Below, one piece after another: positions 34,871-44,822 of a stretch of DNA of 64,000 bases. The position numbers and the translations under genes are program-made. Where the stretch lies: assembly GCF_014698305.1 (NCBI RefSeq), contig NZ_JACJST010000012.1, positions 111,058 to 175,057 on the forward strand, in the 5' to 3' direction. Position 1 is the first letter of the stretch; each line of letters opens with the position of its first letter. The notes under the pieces were generated by a model. It did no database searches. It had not been told where the DNA came from and saw only the letters and a list, made by a program, of their open reading frames with translations. Source of the DNA: Anabaena lutea FACHB-196 (GTDB taxonomy: Bacteria > Cyanobacteriota > Cyanobacteriia > Cyanobacteriales > Nostocaceae).

Positions 34871-35959
34871 CTAAACTGGATGGAAATAGAAGGCGAAACC
34901 CAAAACCGTATAAGTGGCTAAAAGTAAAGTTCCTTCCAACCAATTAGACTTACCATCGGAACTAATGCTATTGGCAATTAACACCGATACGACTACTGCC
35001 ACTAATTCAAAGGGATTGAAATCCAAATCCATCGGCTGACCCATGAAACGCCCAGCAATCACTAAAACAGGGGCGACAAATAGGGCAATCTGCATACTTG
35101 AGCCTACAGCTACAGATACGGAAAGATCCATTTTATTTTTCATCGCCACTGTCACGGCTGTAGCGTGTTCAGCAGCGTTACCGACGATGGGAAGCAAAAT
35201 TACCCCTGTAAATAATGCTGTTAAACCTAACTTAGACGTGGCTACTTCTAAAGTCTCAACTAGCAATTCTGACTCTAAAGCTACTAGCAGGGTACATACT
35301 AGCAGTATGGCAGTCCAAAGCCAAAGATTTGGTTTTTCATGGGCGACTTCTGGTTCTGCTTGTTCTTCTTCTGTCTCAGCTACACCTACATCATATAAAT
35401 AGGCGTGGGTTTTCATAGAAAATAGCAGGGTTAAGGCGTAAACCAGAATTAACACCACAGCAACAGCAAGGGAAAGATTTTGCACTGTTATTTCACTAAT
35501 TCCCACTGATGTGTAATTCATCGCCGTTGGTAATAGAATCGCAATTACCGCCAAGTTCATCGATGAAGCATTTACCCGCGCTACAACTGATTGGAATGTT
35601 TGTTCTTTATAACGCAGTCCACCCAAAAGCATGGAAAAACCCATGACTAGGAGTAAGTTACTGATAATCGATCCCGTGACACTGGCTTTAACTACATCGA
35701 TTAGCCCCGCATTCAGGGCAACTAAGGCAATAATCAGTTCTGTAGCGTTGCCAAAGGTGGCGTTCAACAAACCCCCCAATGAAGGACCGGCGACCACGGC
35801 AATTTCTTCTGTAGCTGTACCCATCCAAGCAGCTAGGGGAAGAATTGCTAGTCCAGCGGTGATAAAAACTATTAAGTCTCCCCATTCTAGAAAGTGAGCA
35901 GTTAGGGAAATAGGGATAAAAACTAATAAGCCGAGAAAAAGGATGTTTTTAGCTGACAT
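34871..35959 (-). CDS. cax: Ca2+/H+ antiporter (CaCA/CAX family)
   Basis: The 362-residue membrane protein has about eleven hydrophobic helices in two homologous halves. The alpha-repeat motifs GNATELIIALVALNAGL (first half) and GNAAEHATAVTVAMKNKMDL (second half) carry the conserved acidic residues of the cation site. An acidic loop with EEEQAEPEVAHE joins the halves, as in CAX proteins. It exports Ca2+ from the cytoplasm using the proton gradient. It is monocistronic. Confidence 0.95.
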   Translation of the reverse strand: MSAKNILFLGLLVFIPISLTAHFLEWGDLIVFITAGLAILPLAAWMGTATEEIAVVAGPSLGGLLNATFGNATELIIALVALNAGLIDVVKASVTGSIISNLLLVMGFSMLLGGLRYKEQTFQSVVARVNASSMNLAVIAILLPTAMNYTSVGISEITVQNLSLAVAVVLILVYALTLLFSMKTHAYLYDVGVAETEEEQAEPEVAHEKPNLWLWTAILLVCTLLVALESELLVETLEVATSKLGLTALFTGVILLPIVGNAAEHATAVTVAMKNKMDLSVSVAVGSSMQIALFVAPVLVIAGRFMGQPMDLDFNPFELVAVVVSVLIANSISSDGKSNWLEGTLLLATYTVLGFAFYFHPV

Positions 35960-36159
35960 TTGGCATCTCGAATTTTGAGTATCAGTTACAAATGCCTGTG
36001 AGGAATTGAAACAGCAATCTGTAACCAGACTCTAGAATACTCTCAACTGTCGGTGAAGCTATTCCCAAATTTTACCATTTTGATCATAATCAGCTGATAG
36101 AGTTTGCTAGTCAGGTGAGGTACAAATTTATCTAGGTGTATCTGTCTTGAAAAGTTGAG

Positions 36160-36250
36160 CCACTTGCTTGCGGGGGTTCCCAGAGTTGTGCAAAGTGGCG
36201 TTCCTACGCAGGGTTTCCCGGCTTTCACGAGGAACTTTTCGCTGCGGTTA
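36160..36250. repeat. Dispersed Nostocales-type repeat upstream of cax
   Basis: A GC-richer stretch with GGGGGTTCCCAGAG, AAGTGGCGTTCCTACGCAGG and CGGCTTTCACGAGGAAC resembles a repeat that is common in Nostoc spacers. It creates open frames of about 80 codons on one strand that are not genes. The remaining 35960-36669 interval is AT-rich with no gene recognised. Confidence 0.5.
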
Positions 36251-36669
36251 ATTCTTTCTGGCTGTACCTCAGTGGATGAGAGCATCGCCGATACATAAAA
36301 TAAGATTGCGATTTAATTAGTTATTGCAATGTTTTGTTGCAAAAGTATGGATTCAAGCCTGGGTTTTATCGCAAAAATGAGTTTTAATAGGTTAAAATAC
36401 CATTAATTTTATTGGCTGATTCAGGTTACCAGTGATAAAATTCCTGCTATGAGACTTGATTCCATAGTTGATGACTATTTGTCTGCGGGAAATGGCTGCG
36501 CGATAATGCAGATTTATCCGAAAATTTCAACTATTTTGGCAAAAATAACTATTTAGCCTGATTTCATAGCTGTTGTTCATACCGGATTTTGTGAAAAAAC
36601 CACCGTAAAAAGCATACATAACAAGATTTTCGCCACATTTACTTACCATTTTTTTTGGATAAAAATATC

Positions 36670-39369
36670 ATGACTTCTGCTGCTGAACTGCCAGTTAGCT
36701 CTGGCTCAACATCGACATTACACCAAGATTCCCAACAAATTGCTGATAATGATCCCCTGAAAAAATCCCAGGGTGTGTATGTAACGGTTCATGGTCATTT
36801 TTACCAGCCACCACGAGAAAACCCTTATTTAGATGCAATTGAACGCCAACCGAGTGCGACCCCTTTCCATGATTGGAATGAACGCATTCATAGGGAATGC
36901 TATCGCCCCAACGCCTTTGCCAGAGTGCTAAATGACAGAAACGAGTTGGTGGGGATCGTCAATAATTATGAGTACATGAGCTTTAATATTGGTCCAACGC
37001 TGATGTCGTGGTTAGAACGCTACGATAGGTCAGTTTATCAGCGGATTTTGGAGGCTGATGTTAAGAGTAGTCAACGTCTGCATGGTCACGGCAATGCGAT
37101 CGCGCAAGTATATAATCACATCATCATGCCTTTGGCCAATGAACGAGATAAACATACTCAAATTCGCTGGGGTAAAGAAGACTTCAAATCTAGATTTGGA
37201 CGTGATCCCGAAGGAATATGGTTGGCGGAAACGGCTGTAGATTATGCCACCTTAGAAGCTTTAGTTGCCGAAAAAATTCGCTTTATTGTCTTAGCACCAT
37301 CCCAAGCCCAACGTTGTCGTCCTCTGGCTAATGAAAATGATCCCCACCATGAATGGTGCGAAGTCGGTGGTAGTCAGATTGATCCCACCCGTCCCTATCG
37401 TTGTTATTTAAAGCCTAGCCTCAGCATTGCATCTTCTCCATTGAGTACAACTAAAGCAACTACCTCAGAAGCGACAGAAGGCTTACCGTACATTGATATC
37501 TTCTTCTACGATGGTCCGATTTCACGGGATATGGGTTTTAGTGATGTGGTTTATAATTCCCATCACTTCGCAGGTAGAGTTGGTGCAGCAGTGCGCGGGG
37601 ATCATCGTCAGTCCCAATTAATTTCTGTAGCTACAGACGGGGAAACCTTTGGACATCATAAAAAGGGAACTGAGAAAACTTTAGCCTATGCTTTTGTTGG
37701 CGAGTTTCCCCGTCATGGTTGGACGGTAACTAACTTTGCTCATTATCTGAGTTTAAATCCTCCGACTTGGGAAGTGGAATTAAAGTCAATCACCGCCTGG
37801 AGTTGCGCCCACGGTGTCGATAGATGGCAGGATGATTGTGGATGTGGTGGGGAAGGTGGGGTATGGCATCAAAAATGGCGACGGCCGTTACGAGATGCCT
37901 TAAATTGGCTACGAGATCAGTTAATTGAGGTGTTTGAAGAATATGGCGGGCAGTTATTTCGTGATCCCTGGTTAGCGAGGGATGAATATATTGAAGTGCT
38001 GCGCGATCGCTCTCCTGCCAATATTAGCCGTTTTCTTTCTCGTCATCAAACCCGGAAACTACAAGCAGCAGAACAAGTAGATGCTTTGCGTTTATTGGAA
38101 ATGCAGCGTCATGCTTTGCTGATGTTTACTAGTTGCGGTTGGTTTTTTGAAGAAATTTCTCGCCCAGAAGGAACACAGATTCTCCGTTATGCTGCTCGTG
38201 CTTTAGAATTAGCGGGAGATGTGGCAGGTGTGCAGTTAGAAAAAGCCTTCCTCAAACGTTTGGGTTTAGCCCCCAGCAATGTGGAACACTTTAAGCATGG
38301 TGGAGAAATTTATCGTCAATTGGTGCTAACAGCCCAAATTGGTTTTAAGCAAGTTGCTGCTCATTATGCAATTACTTCCCTATTTAACAATCACAAAAAT
38401 ACATCTTCTCCACGAGATCCAGATAAACATCCCCATCCTCACCAAAAGCGTGTTTATTGTTATACCGCTAATGAATTAGATTACCAAATGCAACGCATGG
38501 GATCGTTGACTATGGCGGTAGGACATTTGAAGCTGGTGTCAGAAATTACTTGGGAGAGTGAAAATTTAGTCTTTGCTGTTCTCCATTTGGGGGGCTGGGA
38601 TTTTCATTGTTGTATTCAACAATTCACGGGCAGACGTGACTACGGCCAATTGAAAGATCAGCTATTGGCATCACTAAAACAAGCGAGTGCAGCACACGCT
38701 ATCTTAGTAATGACGCAGCTATTTGGGGATGAAGCTTTTAGTTTGCAAAATTTATTTGCCGAAGAACGACACAGAATTATGCGGCTATTAAGCCAAGAAA
38801 CACTGACAAGATTAGACCAGCTATATACCCAAGCATATCGTGAAAATTACGGTGTGATTATGGCATTTCACCGAGATGAGTTAGCAGTTCCCCAAGAATT
38901 GCAAGTGGCAGCGGAGATTGCTTTGGGTTATCGCTGTATGATGACATTAAGGTCTTTAGAACAAGATATTGGCGAAGCAGAATCAAGTTGGAATCATATT
39001 GGAGAATTAGAAGCGATCGCTACTGAAGCTAAACATCTGCGTTGTCACCTGAATACTCCTGACGGTAAGCAAATCATAGAACAGTTAATTGTGCGATCGC
39101 TATGGCAAGTCTTACACGATAATAACGGTACATTTGGGACAGATATCCAACGTCTAGAAAAGTTGATAGATGTAGGGCATCAGCTAAATCTTGGCATTTC
39201 CTTAGAAAAATCCCAAGAACTCTACTTTAGCTGTTTGCATAGTCAAATAATTCCCATGTGTCTCAGCAACTTTAACAATCAAGCAGAAACAGATCACTGT
39301 CGTCAACTACTGAAATTAGGGCAGAAATTAGCCGTCGATGTCAGCATGATTGAGAAAAAATTAGCCTAG
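36670..39369 (+). CDS. GH57 glycoside hydrolase with DUF3536
   Basis: The protein has 899 residues from ATG 36670, with GGA about 11 bases upstream. The N-terminal half is a GH57 (alpha-amylase/branching-type) barrel: YVTVHGHFYQPPRENPYLD, then GIWLAETAVD, and SVATDGETFGHHKKG with the presumed nucleophile-region acids, followed by AWSCAHGVDRWQDDCGC. The C-terminal half (about 440-890) matches my memory of DUF3536, always found with this GH57 form. The likely substrate is an alpha-glucan such as glycogen, inferred from the family. There is no signal peptide. It is monocistronic with a hairpin at its end. Confidence 0.88.
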   Translation: MTSAAELPVSSGSTSTLHQDSQQIADNDPLKKSQGVYVTVHGHFYQPPRENPYLDAIERQPSATPFHDWNERIHRECYRPNAFARVLNDRNELVGIVNNYEYMSFNIGPTLMSWLERYDRSVYQRILEADVKSSQRLHGHGNAIAQVYNHIIMPLANERDKHTQIRWGKEDFKSRFGRDPEGIWLAETAVDYATLEALVAEKIRFIVLAPSQAQRCRPLANENDPHHEWCEVGGSQIDPTRPYRCYLKPSLSIASSPLSTTKATTSEATEGLPYIDIFFYDGPISRDMGFSDVVYNSHHFAGRVGAAVRGDHRQSQLISVATDGETFGHHKKGTEKTLAYAFVGEFPRHGWTVTNFAHYLSLNPPTWEVELKSITAWSCAHGVDRWQDDCGCGGEGGVWHQKWRRPLRDALNWLRDQLIEVFEEYGGQLFRDPWLARDEYIEVLRDRSPANISRFLSRHQTRKLQAAEQVDALRLLEMQRHALLMFTSCGWFFEEISRPEGTQILRYAARALELAGDVAGVQLEKAFLKRLGLAPSNVEHFKHGGEIYRQLVLTAQIGFKQVAAHYAITSLFNNHKNTSSPRDPDKHPHPHQKRVYCYTANELDYQMQRMGSLTMAVGHLKLVSEITWESENLVFAVLHLGGWDFHCCIQQFTGRRDYGQLKDQLLASLKQASAAHAILVMTQLFGDEAFSLQNLFAEERHRIMRLLSQETLTRLDQLYTQAYRENYGVIMAFHRDELAVPQELQVAAEIALGYRCMMTLRSLEQDIGEAESSWNHIGELEAIATEAKHLRCHLNTPDGKQIIEQLIVRSLWQVLHDNNGTFGTDIQRLEKLIDVGHQLNLGISLEKSQELYFSCLHSQIIPMCLSNFNNQAETDHCRQLLKLGQKLAVDVSMIEKKLA

Positions 39370-39377
39370 ATTTGTTG

Positions 39378-39394
39378 GGTGGGCAATGCCCACC
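39378..39394 (+). terminator. Hairpin at the end of the GH57 gene
   Basis: GGTGGGCAATGCCCACC is a perfect inverted repeat nine bases after the stop codon, between convergent genes. The core is shared with the dispersed repeats at 4094, 7191 and 52184. Confidence 0.65.
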
Positions 39395-39407
39395 ATTCTA
39401 CTCCGAT

Positions 39408-39650
39408 TTAACTTTTAGAACGGTCACAATGATAGGGATATAACCACTCACACCGAAACAATCCGTTAGTATGTTTCTCAAAAAATGTTCCAGCGTGATA
39501 TTTAGGTGAGATATCAATCCCCGCTTTAGTTTTTATCTCGTACAACCAAGGAAACGCTGCCACTAAAACAGCTATAACAGCGAAGATGTAAAGAGTCAGA
39601 GTGACAGCTTTAGGGAATTCACGGGACTTATTCTTGAGTTTTTTAGGCAT
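39408..39650 (-). CDS. Small single-pass membrane protein of unknown function
   Basis: The 80-residue protein has a basic N terminus (MPKKLKNKSREFPK), one transmembrane helix (VTLTLYIFAVIAVLVAAFPW) and a C-terminal part with two Cys (FRCEWLYPYHCDR) that could lie in the lumen or periplasm. Positive-inside charge fits an N-in orientation. The family is not recognised; codon use and the clean membrane pattern make it a likely gene. Confidence 0.6.
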   Translation of the reverse strand: MPKKLKNKSREFPKAVTLTLYIFAVIAVLVAAFPWLYEIKTKAGIDISPKYHAGTFFEKHTNGLFRCEWLYPYHCDRSKS

Positions 39651-39722
39651 AGAAACGATAAACTCAAAGTCTATCTTAGAGGTTGTTTTAAAAGTTTCTG
39701 GCTGTGACTTTAAGCACTTATT

Positions 39723-39799
39723 GATCCCCCCTAACCCCCCTTTACAAGGGGGGAACTTGAATTAAAGTCCCCCTTAAAAAGGGGGATTTAGGGGGATCT
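39723..39799. repeat. Palindromic MITE-like element
   Basis: Inverted terminal sequences GATCCCCCCTAACCCCCC and GGGGGATTTAGGGGGATC enclose two inner hairpins (CCCCCCTTTACAAGGGGGG and CCCCCTTAAAAAGGGGG). No coding capacity. As I recall, this type is common in cyanobacterial spacers. The remaining sequence to 40010 is AT-rich with no gene. Confidence 0.8.
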
Positions 39800-40010
39800 A
39801 AAAGTTTTTGATACATAACTAAAGACTTTTCAAACATCCTCTTAGCCTAAAGTTTAAAATGTCGTCGAAATCAATCATACAGTAGGGAACTCTTAACAGG
39901 GTTGAAACTCTCTTTTTATATGGCTTCATTCTTAAATAATGATAAAAACACTATTCCCTATCCTCATGAACAAATTTTATAGCTTATGCCATACTATCAG
40001 CAAACCCGAC

Positions 40011-41198
40011 TTATGATGTTTGACAAAATTCCCGAAAATCTTTTTCTACTTGTTCAGAGTAGTTAAGTGCATATTCTAAAATAGATTCACGCCATTGAGA
40101 AGAGTGAGAAAAATTAATTAAATCATCAGCAATAGCAGAACCTTGTCTACCACCGCTACGTAATTGATTCCAAGCAGTCACCTCAGCCATAGTTTGAATT
40201 AACTTTTCTAAACGTCCAAGTTTACCATTCCACCCCTTTAAATTCACCTTATCTTGTGTTGGTTGCAATTCCCTCAGAACATAGGATTTATCACCATCAA
40301 CAATCGCTTCTAACAATGCAGGTGGAGTTCCTTGCACTCGGTTTTGAATAGCTACAACTCGTGCGGCTGGACTTTCCCATTGTGGCTGAGGTAATGTTAG
40401 ATAAGGTTGTAATGAACTAGTTTTTGTTTCCTTAAAATCTAACAAATAATTGTGATCTGGAGAACCTTCACCCTCTACCAAAATTAGATAGCGTTCTAAA
40501 CCCAAACTACCAGTCCCAGCTATCCTGATTTGCACATCTAATATCTGATAAAAATCCTGATCTTGCTTGGTTTCTTTGTGCCAAGATGTAATTAATTTTC
40601 TCACCTTTTCTTGCTGTTCTTCTGTCGCTTCAACAATACGTTGATTATCAATAATTAAGCGCCGTTTACCTTTTTTGACTTTGGTTCGCTGATCTAAAAA
40701 TTCAGAACGTTTTCGGGATTTTAAGGTTTCCGATAAATCCTTAACTAAACCCTTAGCAGTTTCTTTCTCTACACTTCTTATCTGTCCTTTAGAGAGAGTT
40801 TCGCTGTAAGCATCTAGATAATGATTACTTAAATGCAATGCTTCTGTCGCATTTACTCCCAAAGCATGACAACCAACTATTATACTAGTTACTAATCTTA
40901 CTACATCCCACGTGCAAGGAGCAAGAGCAGCTTCATCAAAATCATTCATATCGAAATAGACTAATCGGTTATGTCCTTTATAGCTACCAAAGTTTTCTAA
41001 ATGTAAATCACCACAAATCCATACTGCTGGGGCTGCATTGAGTAATGAATCTTGAGGAAAATCTTCATAAAATAAATGACAAGTTCCACGATAAAATGTG
41101 AAGACATCAGAACGCATATTCTGGTATTTTAATTTCAAAAATTCCGGGTTGCGCCCATTGTTGAATTTGTAGATTCTTTCAGTGATATTGTTAGACAT
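40011..41198 (-). CDS. DUF2252 protein
   Basis: The protein has 395 residues. It shows the DUF2252 pattern: FYRGTCHLFYEDFPQD near residue 35, WICGDLHLENFGSYKG, YFDMNDFDEAALAPCTWDVVR and GTGSLGLERYLILVEG. These resemble the catalytic loop of kinase-fold phosphotransferases (GDLHLENF against HGDLHxxN, and DMNDFDE as the metal-binding Asp), so an aminoglycoside-kinase-like phosphotransferase fold is plausible; the substrate is unknown. It lies between two unrelated repeats and downstream of the dynamin-like gene on the same strand. Confidence 0.82.
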   Translation of the reverse strand: MSNNITERIYKFNNGRNPEFLKLKYQNMRSDVFTFYRGTCHLFYEDFPQDSLLNAAPAVWICGDLHLENFGSYKGHNRLVYFDMNDFDEAALAPCTWDVVRLVTSIIVGCHALGVNATEALHLSNHYLDAYSETLSKGQIRSVEKETAKGLVKDLSETLKSRKRSEFLDQRTKVKKGKRRLIIDNQRIVEATEEQQEKVRKLITSWHKETKQDQDFYQILDVQIRIAGTGSLGLERYLILVEGEGSPDHNYLLDFKETKTSSLQPYLTLPQPQWESPAARVVAIQNRVQGTPPALLEAIVDGDKSYVLRELQPTQDKVNLKGWNGKLGRLEKLIQTMAEVTAWNQLRSGGRQGSAIADDLINFSHSSQWRESILEYALNYSEQVEKDFREFCQTS

Positions 41199-41245
41199 AG
41201 CTTTAGATGTTGTTTGAAAAGTATTTTGGGTAACATTTAAGTCTC

Positions 41246-41336
41246 AAAAACCTAACCCCCCTTCCCCCCTTCCCTACAAGGGAATGGGGGCTTCAAAGCC
41301 TCTCCTCTTGTAGGGGAGAGGTTTGGAGAGAGGTTT
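41246..41336. repeat. C-rich/G-rich palindromic spacer element
   Basis: AAAACCTAACCCCCC at one end and GGAGAGAGGTTT at the other with CTCCTCTTGTAGGGGAGAG as an inner hairpin. Both this element and the one at 39723-39799 are followed by ACATCCTCTTAG (39833-39844 and 41360-41371), so a common target or parent may be involved. Confidence 0.65.
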
Positions 41337-41568
41337 CTACTATATATTTTGGCTTTTAAAACATCCTCTTAGATGTTGCTAGATTTATATTTAAAATATC
41401 ACTTTTATAATCTTAAAAAGTGTGAAGTTTTATTTTTGGTTATACACAAAATATTGCCAAAAATGAATATTAAATACATACAATTCCAACATGGCGCGAA
41501 ACAAACAATAATCAAACCACAGATAAACGCAGATAAATTACCACATTTACCTGTGATTAATATTAGAA

Positions 41569-43989
41569 TTAAATCTCTACTACTTCCTCAGAAACAACCA
41601 CATCATTAAAAGATATCACATCAATTATAGGCAAAAGATGTTCATATAACTGCATCGCTTGCAAACAATTGTTAATACCAGAAACAGCCGCATTATAATC
41701 TTCTATTTTTTGTTCTACAACACCCAATAAACGCTGATTATTGGCAATTTTTTCCGTAGCTTCCTGTTCCAAAGTAGCTTCCAAATAAGCCCGCGCATAG
41801 GGATACTGCTGCAAAATATGATCTGCTTGTTTTTCAGCCATTGGTAACAACTGAGTTTTGAGAGTTTGGTTAATAGTTTGACGGAAAGATTTGCGAATAG
41901 TATGAGAAACTTTCGGCTCAAAATCTAACTTTAATAATTGTCTAATTGCTGGTTCGGCTTCTATAACGCTTTCTGCATCATAACCTTGGGACGTTTGCTG
42001 TAAAGTTTGACGAAATTGATAGATAGAAAAAGTACCTTCATCGTAAAATCTAGGACTTTCTCTGACAAATCTATCGCACTCTATACTAGCAGCACTGATC
42101 AAAACTTGAGCGACTTGTTTTTCTATCAACTTTACCTGTTGTTCAATTCCGCCATCATTACCTAACAAACGGTATAAATGACGATAATATTCCGACTTTT
42201 GAAGCTTCTCAATTAACCGTTGGAAAAGATTAGCAATTAATTGTTCACAAGACTCAATTAAAATATCTTCCAACTGATTAGCTAAGTAATAAAACGCCTC
42301 TACTAATATAGCTAATAAAGGTGCAGTTGCGTTACGAGGATGACTGACAGTTGCACGTCGATAAGCATTAGCAACTGAGAAGGTATCTAGCAACTCATCC
42401 AAACGACGAATCATCCGAGTTTGTAATTGGCGAAAATCAGATTCAAACTCTTCACAGGAATTATTAATTAATCTATTAACTTCATCTGTGATATGCTGAC
42501 TAAAGTCTCTACCAACTTGCTGAAGTTGCTGATTGAGGCGTTGTAATTCCTGCGCCTTCATCGTTTCTATTTCTCGCGGTTGACTATCTAAATCTCGCTG
42601 AGAACTCTGATAGTGTTTTTTCAGATTAATACAAATATCTTCTAAATCATCTGCAAGATTTTTAAACAATTGAGGACGCTTTTCTTCAGTTAAATAGCGA
42701 GTGATAGCTGTGCGAAATTCTTCAATACCGCTATCGTGAATGAGTTGGTTAATTAGCAGTATTCCTTGTTCATCTAAAATGCGGACATAGTTTTCATTGG
42801 GAGTTTCAAAGCCATTAAGAGAAATTCGGAATTGACTAGGAGAAAGTTTTCCCGAACTAACGCAATAGTTATTAAAAGCATAGACAAATTGAGGTATTTC
42901 TTCCCTCCCATCCAAACCTTTAACACTTTCTGCAAAAACCGAATCTAACCCAAATCGATCTAATTTACTTGTCTGTTTAATTTGACTTCCGTAAAATCCT
43001 AATAATCCGCTGGTTTTATAAACTCTGCTGCTATCACGAAATTGTCCATTAATTAAATCTTCTAATCGTTGTCTAAGTTGGGTGTTGTACCAAGTTTCAT
43101 CAATGCGGTTGAAAATATAAAAAACGCGATCGCGTATTCCTGCATTTCCCCGCATCATTTCTAAAAGTTCCGTTTCTTCCTTCGTCAGATCACCCGCAGC
43201 AGCAGGTTTGAGTACACACACTACCGCTGAGGTATCCGCATCTTGAATTTTGCTGTAAGTTAATTGTGCATCTTTTTCTACTGGTGCATCGATTCCTGGT
43301 GTGTCAATAATGACATTTCCATCTTGTAAAAGAGGATGATAGCAATAATATTCAATTCGCTTCAAAACCGCGCTGTTACTACCTCTGCGCGCATATCCAG
43401 CGGCTTCTTTGAGATTAGTAAAGTTAAATTGTTCCATTGAATATGTAGCATTATTAACTGTCTTGATGCGATCGCGGTTAGTTATATATCCTTCTAACAA
43501 CAAAATTAATGCTTTTGCTTGTTTAGCGCGTTCTGATTTACTTTCCCCACCCTCTTGCTGAATAATTACTTCACAACCTTGTCGGAGTAAATCAATCACA
43601 TCCGATTGATTAATATTCGCAACTGTATTAAACCCCAACTGCTGACACAAAGAAATAGCTTGTTCTCGAATTTCTACTTCACTCAAAAAAGTTAAAACTA
43701 CTCTTTCTGCATCTGCTGGTGCATACTCAATCTTACATTCTGTGCCTGTAGCGTGTCCCTCTGCACTGTACAACAATTCTCTCTCTAATAGTGCGTTAAT
43801 TAACATCGACTTTCCCGCACTAAATGCACCAGCAAAGACAATTTCAAACTTGGGAGAAATCGCTTTATCCAAAGAAAGCTTTACCGACGTAATATCTTGA
43901 GAACGCAAACTTGGTTCTTGCTGTAGAAGTTGTAAGATAGATTCAACTTGTACTGACAAATTTTTACACTGAGGCGGTAAGTTTGACAT
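41569..43989 (-). CDS. Bacterial dynamin-like GTPase
   Basis: The 806-residue protein has the P-loop AGAFSAGKSMLINALL near residue 55, DTPGIDAPVEKD (G3) and FNRIDE (G4-like, Asn-Arg-Ile-Asp) in the first 300 residues, as in the dynamin/YjdA-type superfamily. About 450 residues of helical, coiled-coil-rich stalk follow, with hydrophobic patches (APLLAILVEAFYYLAN) that may contact membrane. Such proteins remodel or tether membranes, for example thylakoids or phage-damaged membranes; which applies here cannot be told. Downstream on the same strand is the DUF2252 gene, 370 bases away. Confidence 0.88.
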   Translation of the reverse strand: MSNLPPQCKNLSVQVESILQLLQQEPSLRSQDITSVKLSLDKAISPKFEIVFAGAFSAGKSMLINALLERELLYSAEGHATGTECKIEYAPADAERVVLTFLSEVEIREQAISLCQQLGFNTVANINQSDVIDLLRQGCEVIIQQEGGESKSERAKQAKALILLLEGYITNRDRIKTVNNATYSMEQFNFTNLKEAAGYARRGSNSAVLKRIEYYCYHPLLQDGNVIIDTPGIDAPVEKDAQLTYSKIQDADTSAVVCVLKPAAAGDLTKEETELLEMMRGNAGIRDRVFYIFNRIDETWYNTQLRQRLEDLINGQFRDSSRVYKTSGLLGFYGSQIKQTSKLDRFGLDSVFAESVKGLDGREEIPQFVYAFNNYCVSSGKLSPSQFRISLNGFETPNENYVRILDEQGILLINQLIHDSGIEEFRTAITRYLTEEKRPQLFKNLADDLEDICINLKKHYQSSQRDLDSQPREIETMKAQELQRLNQQLQQVGRDFSQHITDEVNRLINNSCEEFESDFRQLQTRMIRRLDELLDTFSVANAYRRATVSHPRNATAPLLAILVEAFYYLANQLEDILIESCEQLIANLFQRLIEKLQKSEYYRHLYRLLGNDGGIEQQVKLIEKQVAQVLISAASIECDRFVRESPRFYDEGTFSIYQFRQTLQQTSQGYDAESVIEAEPAIRQLLKLDFEPKVSHTIRKSFRQTINQTLKTQLLPMAEKQADHILQQYPYARAYLEATLEQEATEKIANNQRLLGVVEQKIEDYNAAVSGINNCLQAMQLYEHLLPIIDVISFNDVVVSEEVVEI

Positions 43990-44075
43990 ATTGAATAATA
44001 GAATTATTGATAAATATTTTAATACTACTTAAGCAAATTTTTGTATAGTAAGTTCACTGAGGTATATACAGCAGA

Positions 44076-44183
<108 letters not shown>

Positions 44184-44320
44184 AAAACTGGCTTAGTTTC
44201 TAGGTTTCAATTTAGATTGTGTACCTCATTGATGTGCAATCTCCTGTATATTTTATTGATCATAAAAACAATAAACATATTTACGGCTACTCCCTTTCCA
44301 CCAGAAGAATACCGATTAAA

Positions 44321-44403
44321 GTAATTCGTAATAGTGCCTACGGCAGGCTACCGCCAACGTAATTCGTAATTCGTAATAGTGCCTACGGCAGGCTACCGCC
44401 AAC
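44321..44403. repeat. Direct duplication of a 38-base unit
   Basis: 44321-44358 (starting GTAATTCGTAATAGTGCC) is repeated exactly at 44366-44403. It contains CCTACGGCAGGCTACCGCC, a palindromic segment found elsewhere in the window (for example around 33550). Confidence 0.85.
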
Positions 44404-44453
44404 GTAATTCGTAATTCGTAAATAGGGAACTCTTAACAGGGAATTCTTAATTT

Positions 44454-44600
44454 TCCCCGCGTCACCGTGTCCCCCTATCTCCGCGTCACCGCGTCACCGT
44501 GTCCCCCTATCTCCGCGTCACCGCGTCACCGTGTCCCCCTATCTCCGCGTCACCGCGTCTCCCCATCTCCGCGTCCTCATCTCCCCGCGTCTCCCCAATC
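44454..44600. repeat. 32-base tandem repeat, GC-rich
   Basis: A unit with GTGTCCCCCTATCTCCGCG and CACCGCGTCACC starts at 44467, 44499 and 44531, giving a 32-base period, and then decays into shorter CGCGTCTCCCC units to about 44600. A related stretch is inserted in the histidine kinase gene at 49950-49985. The 43990-44822 interval holds no gene. Confidence 0.85.
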
Positions 44601-44822
44601 AAAATGCCCGTTTAGGGAACTTTAAGAGCATATAATGATACAAAATAATAAAATAGCGTAAAAAACTTAGATTGTGTTACTATCGTCGTTTACCTATATA
44701 TGAAGCATAGTAACGCAGAACATCATCTTAGCAACTCGATACCAAGCCTCTACCATACATCAAGGATAATTGGTCAGATTCTACGAAAAAATATACTTAA
44801 AACTGCCAAACTTTCGTAAGAA

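Noticed and set aside
36043..36285. 80-codon minus-strand frame
   Set aside because: Translation of a common Nostocales spacer repeat; such frames recur with the repeat and are not genes.
41373..41609. 78-codon plus-strand frame
   Set aside because: Overlaps the end of the dynamin-like gene and includes a spacer repeat; no family or ribosome site.
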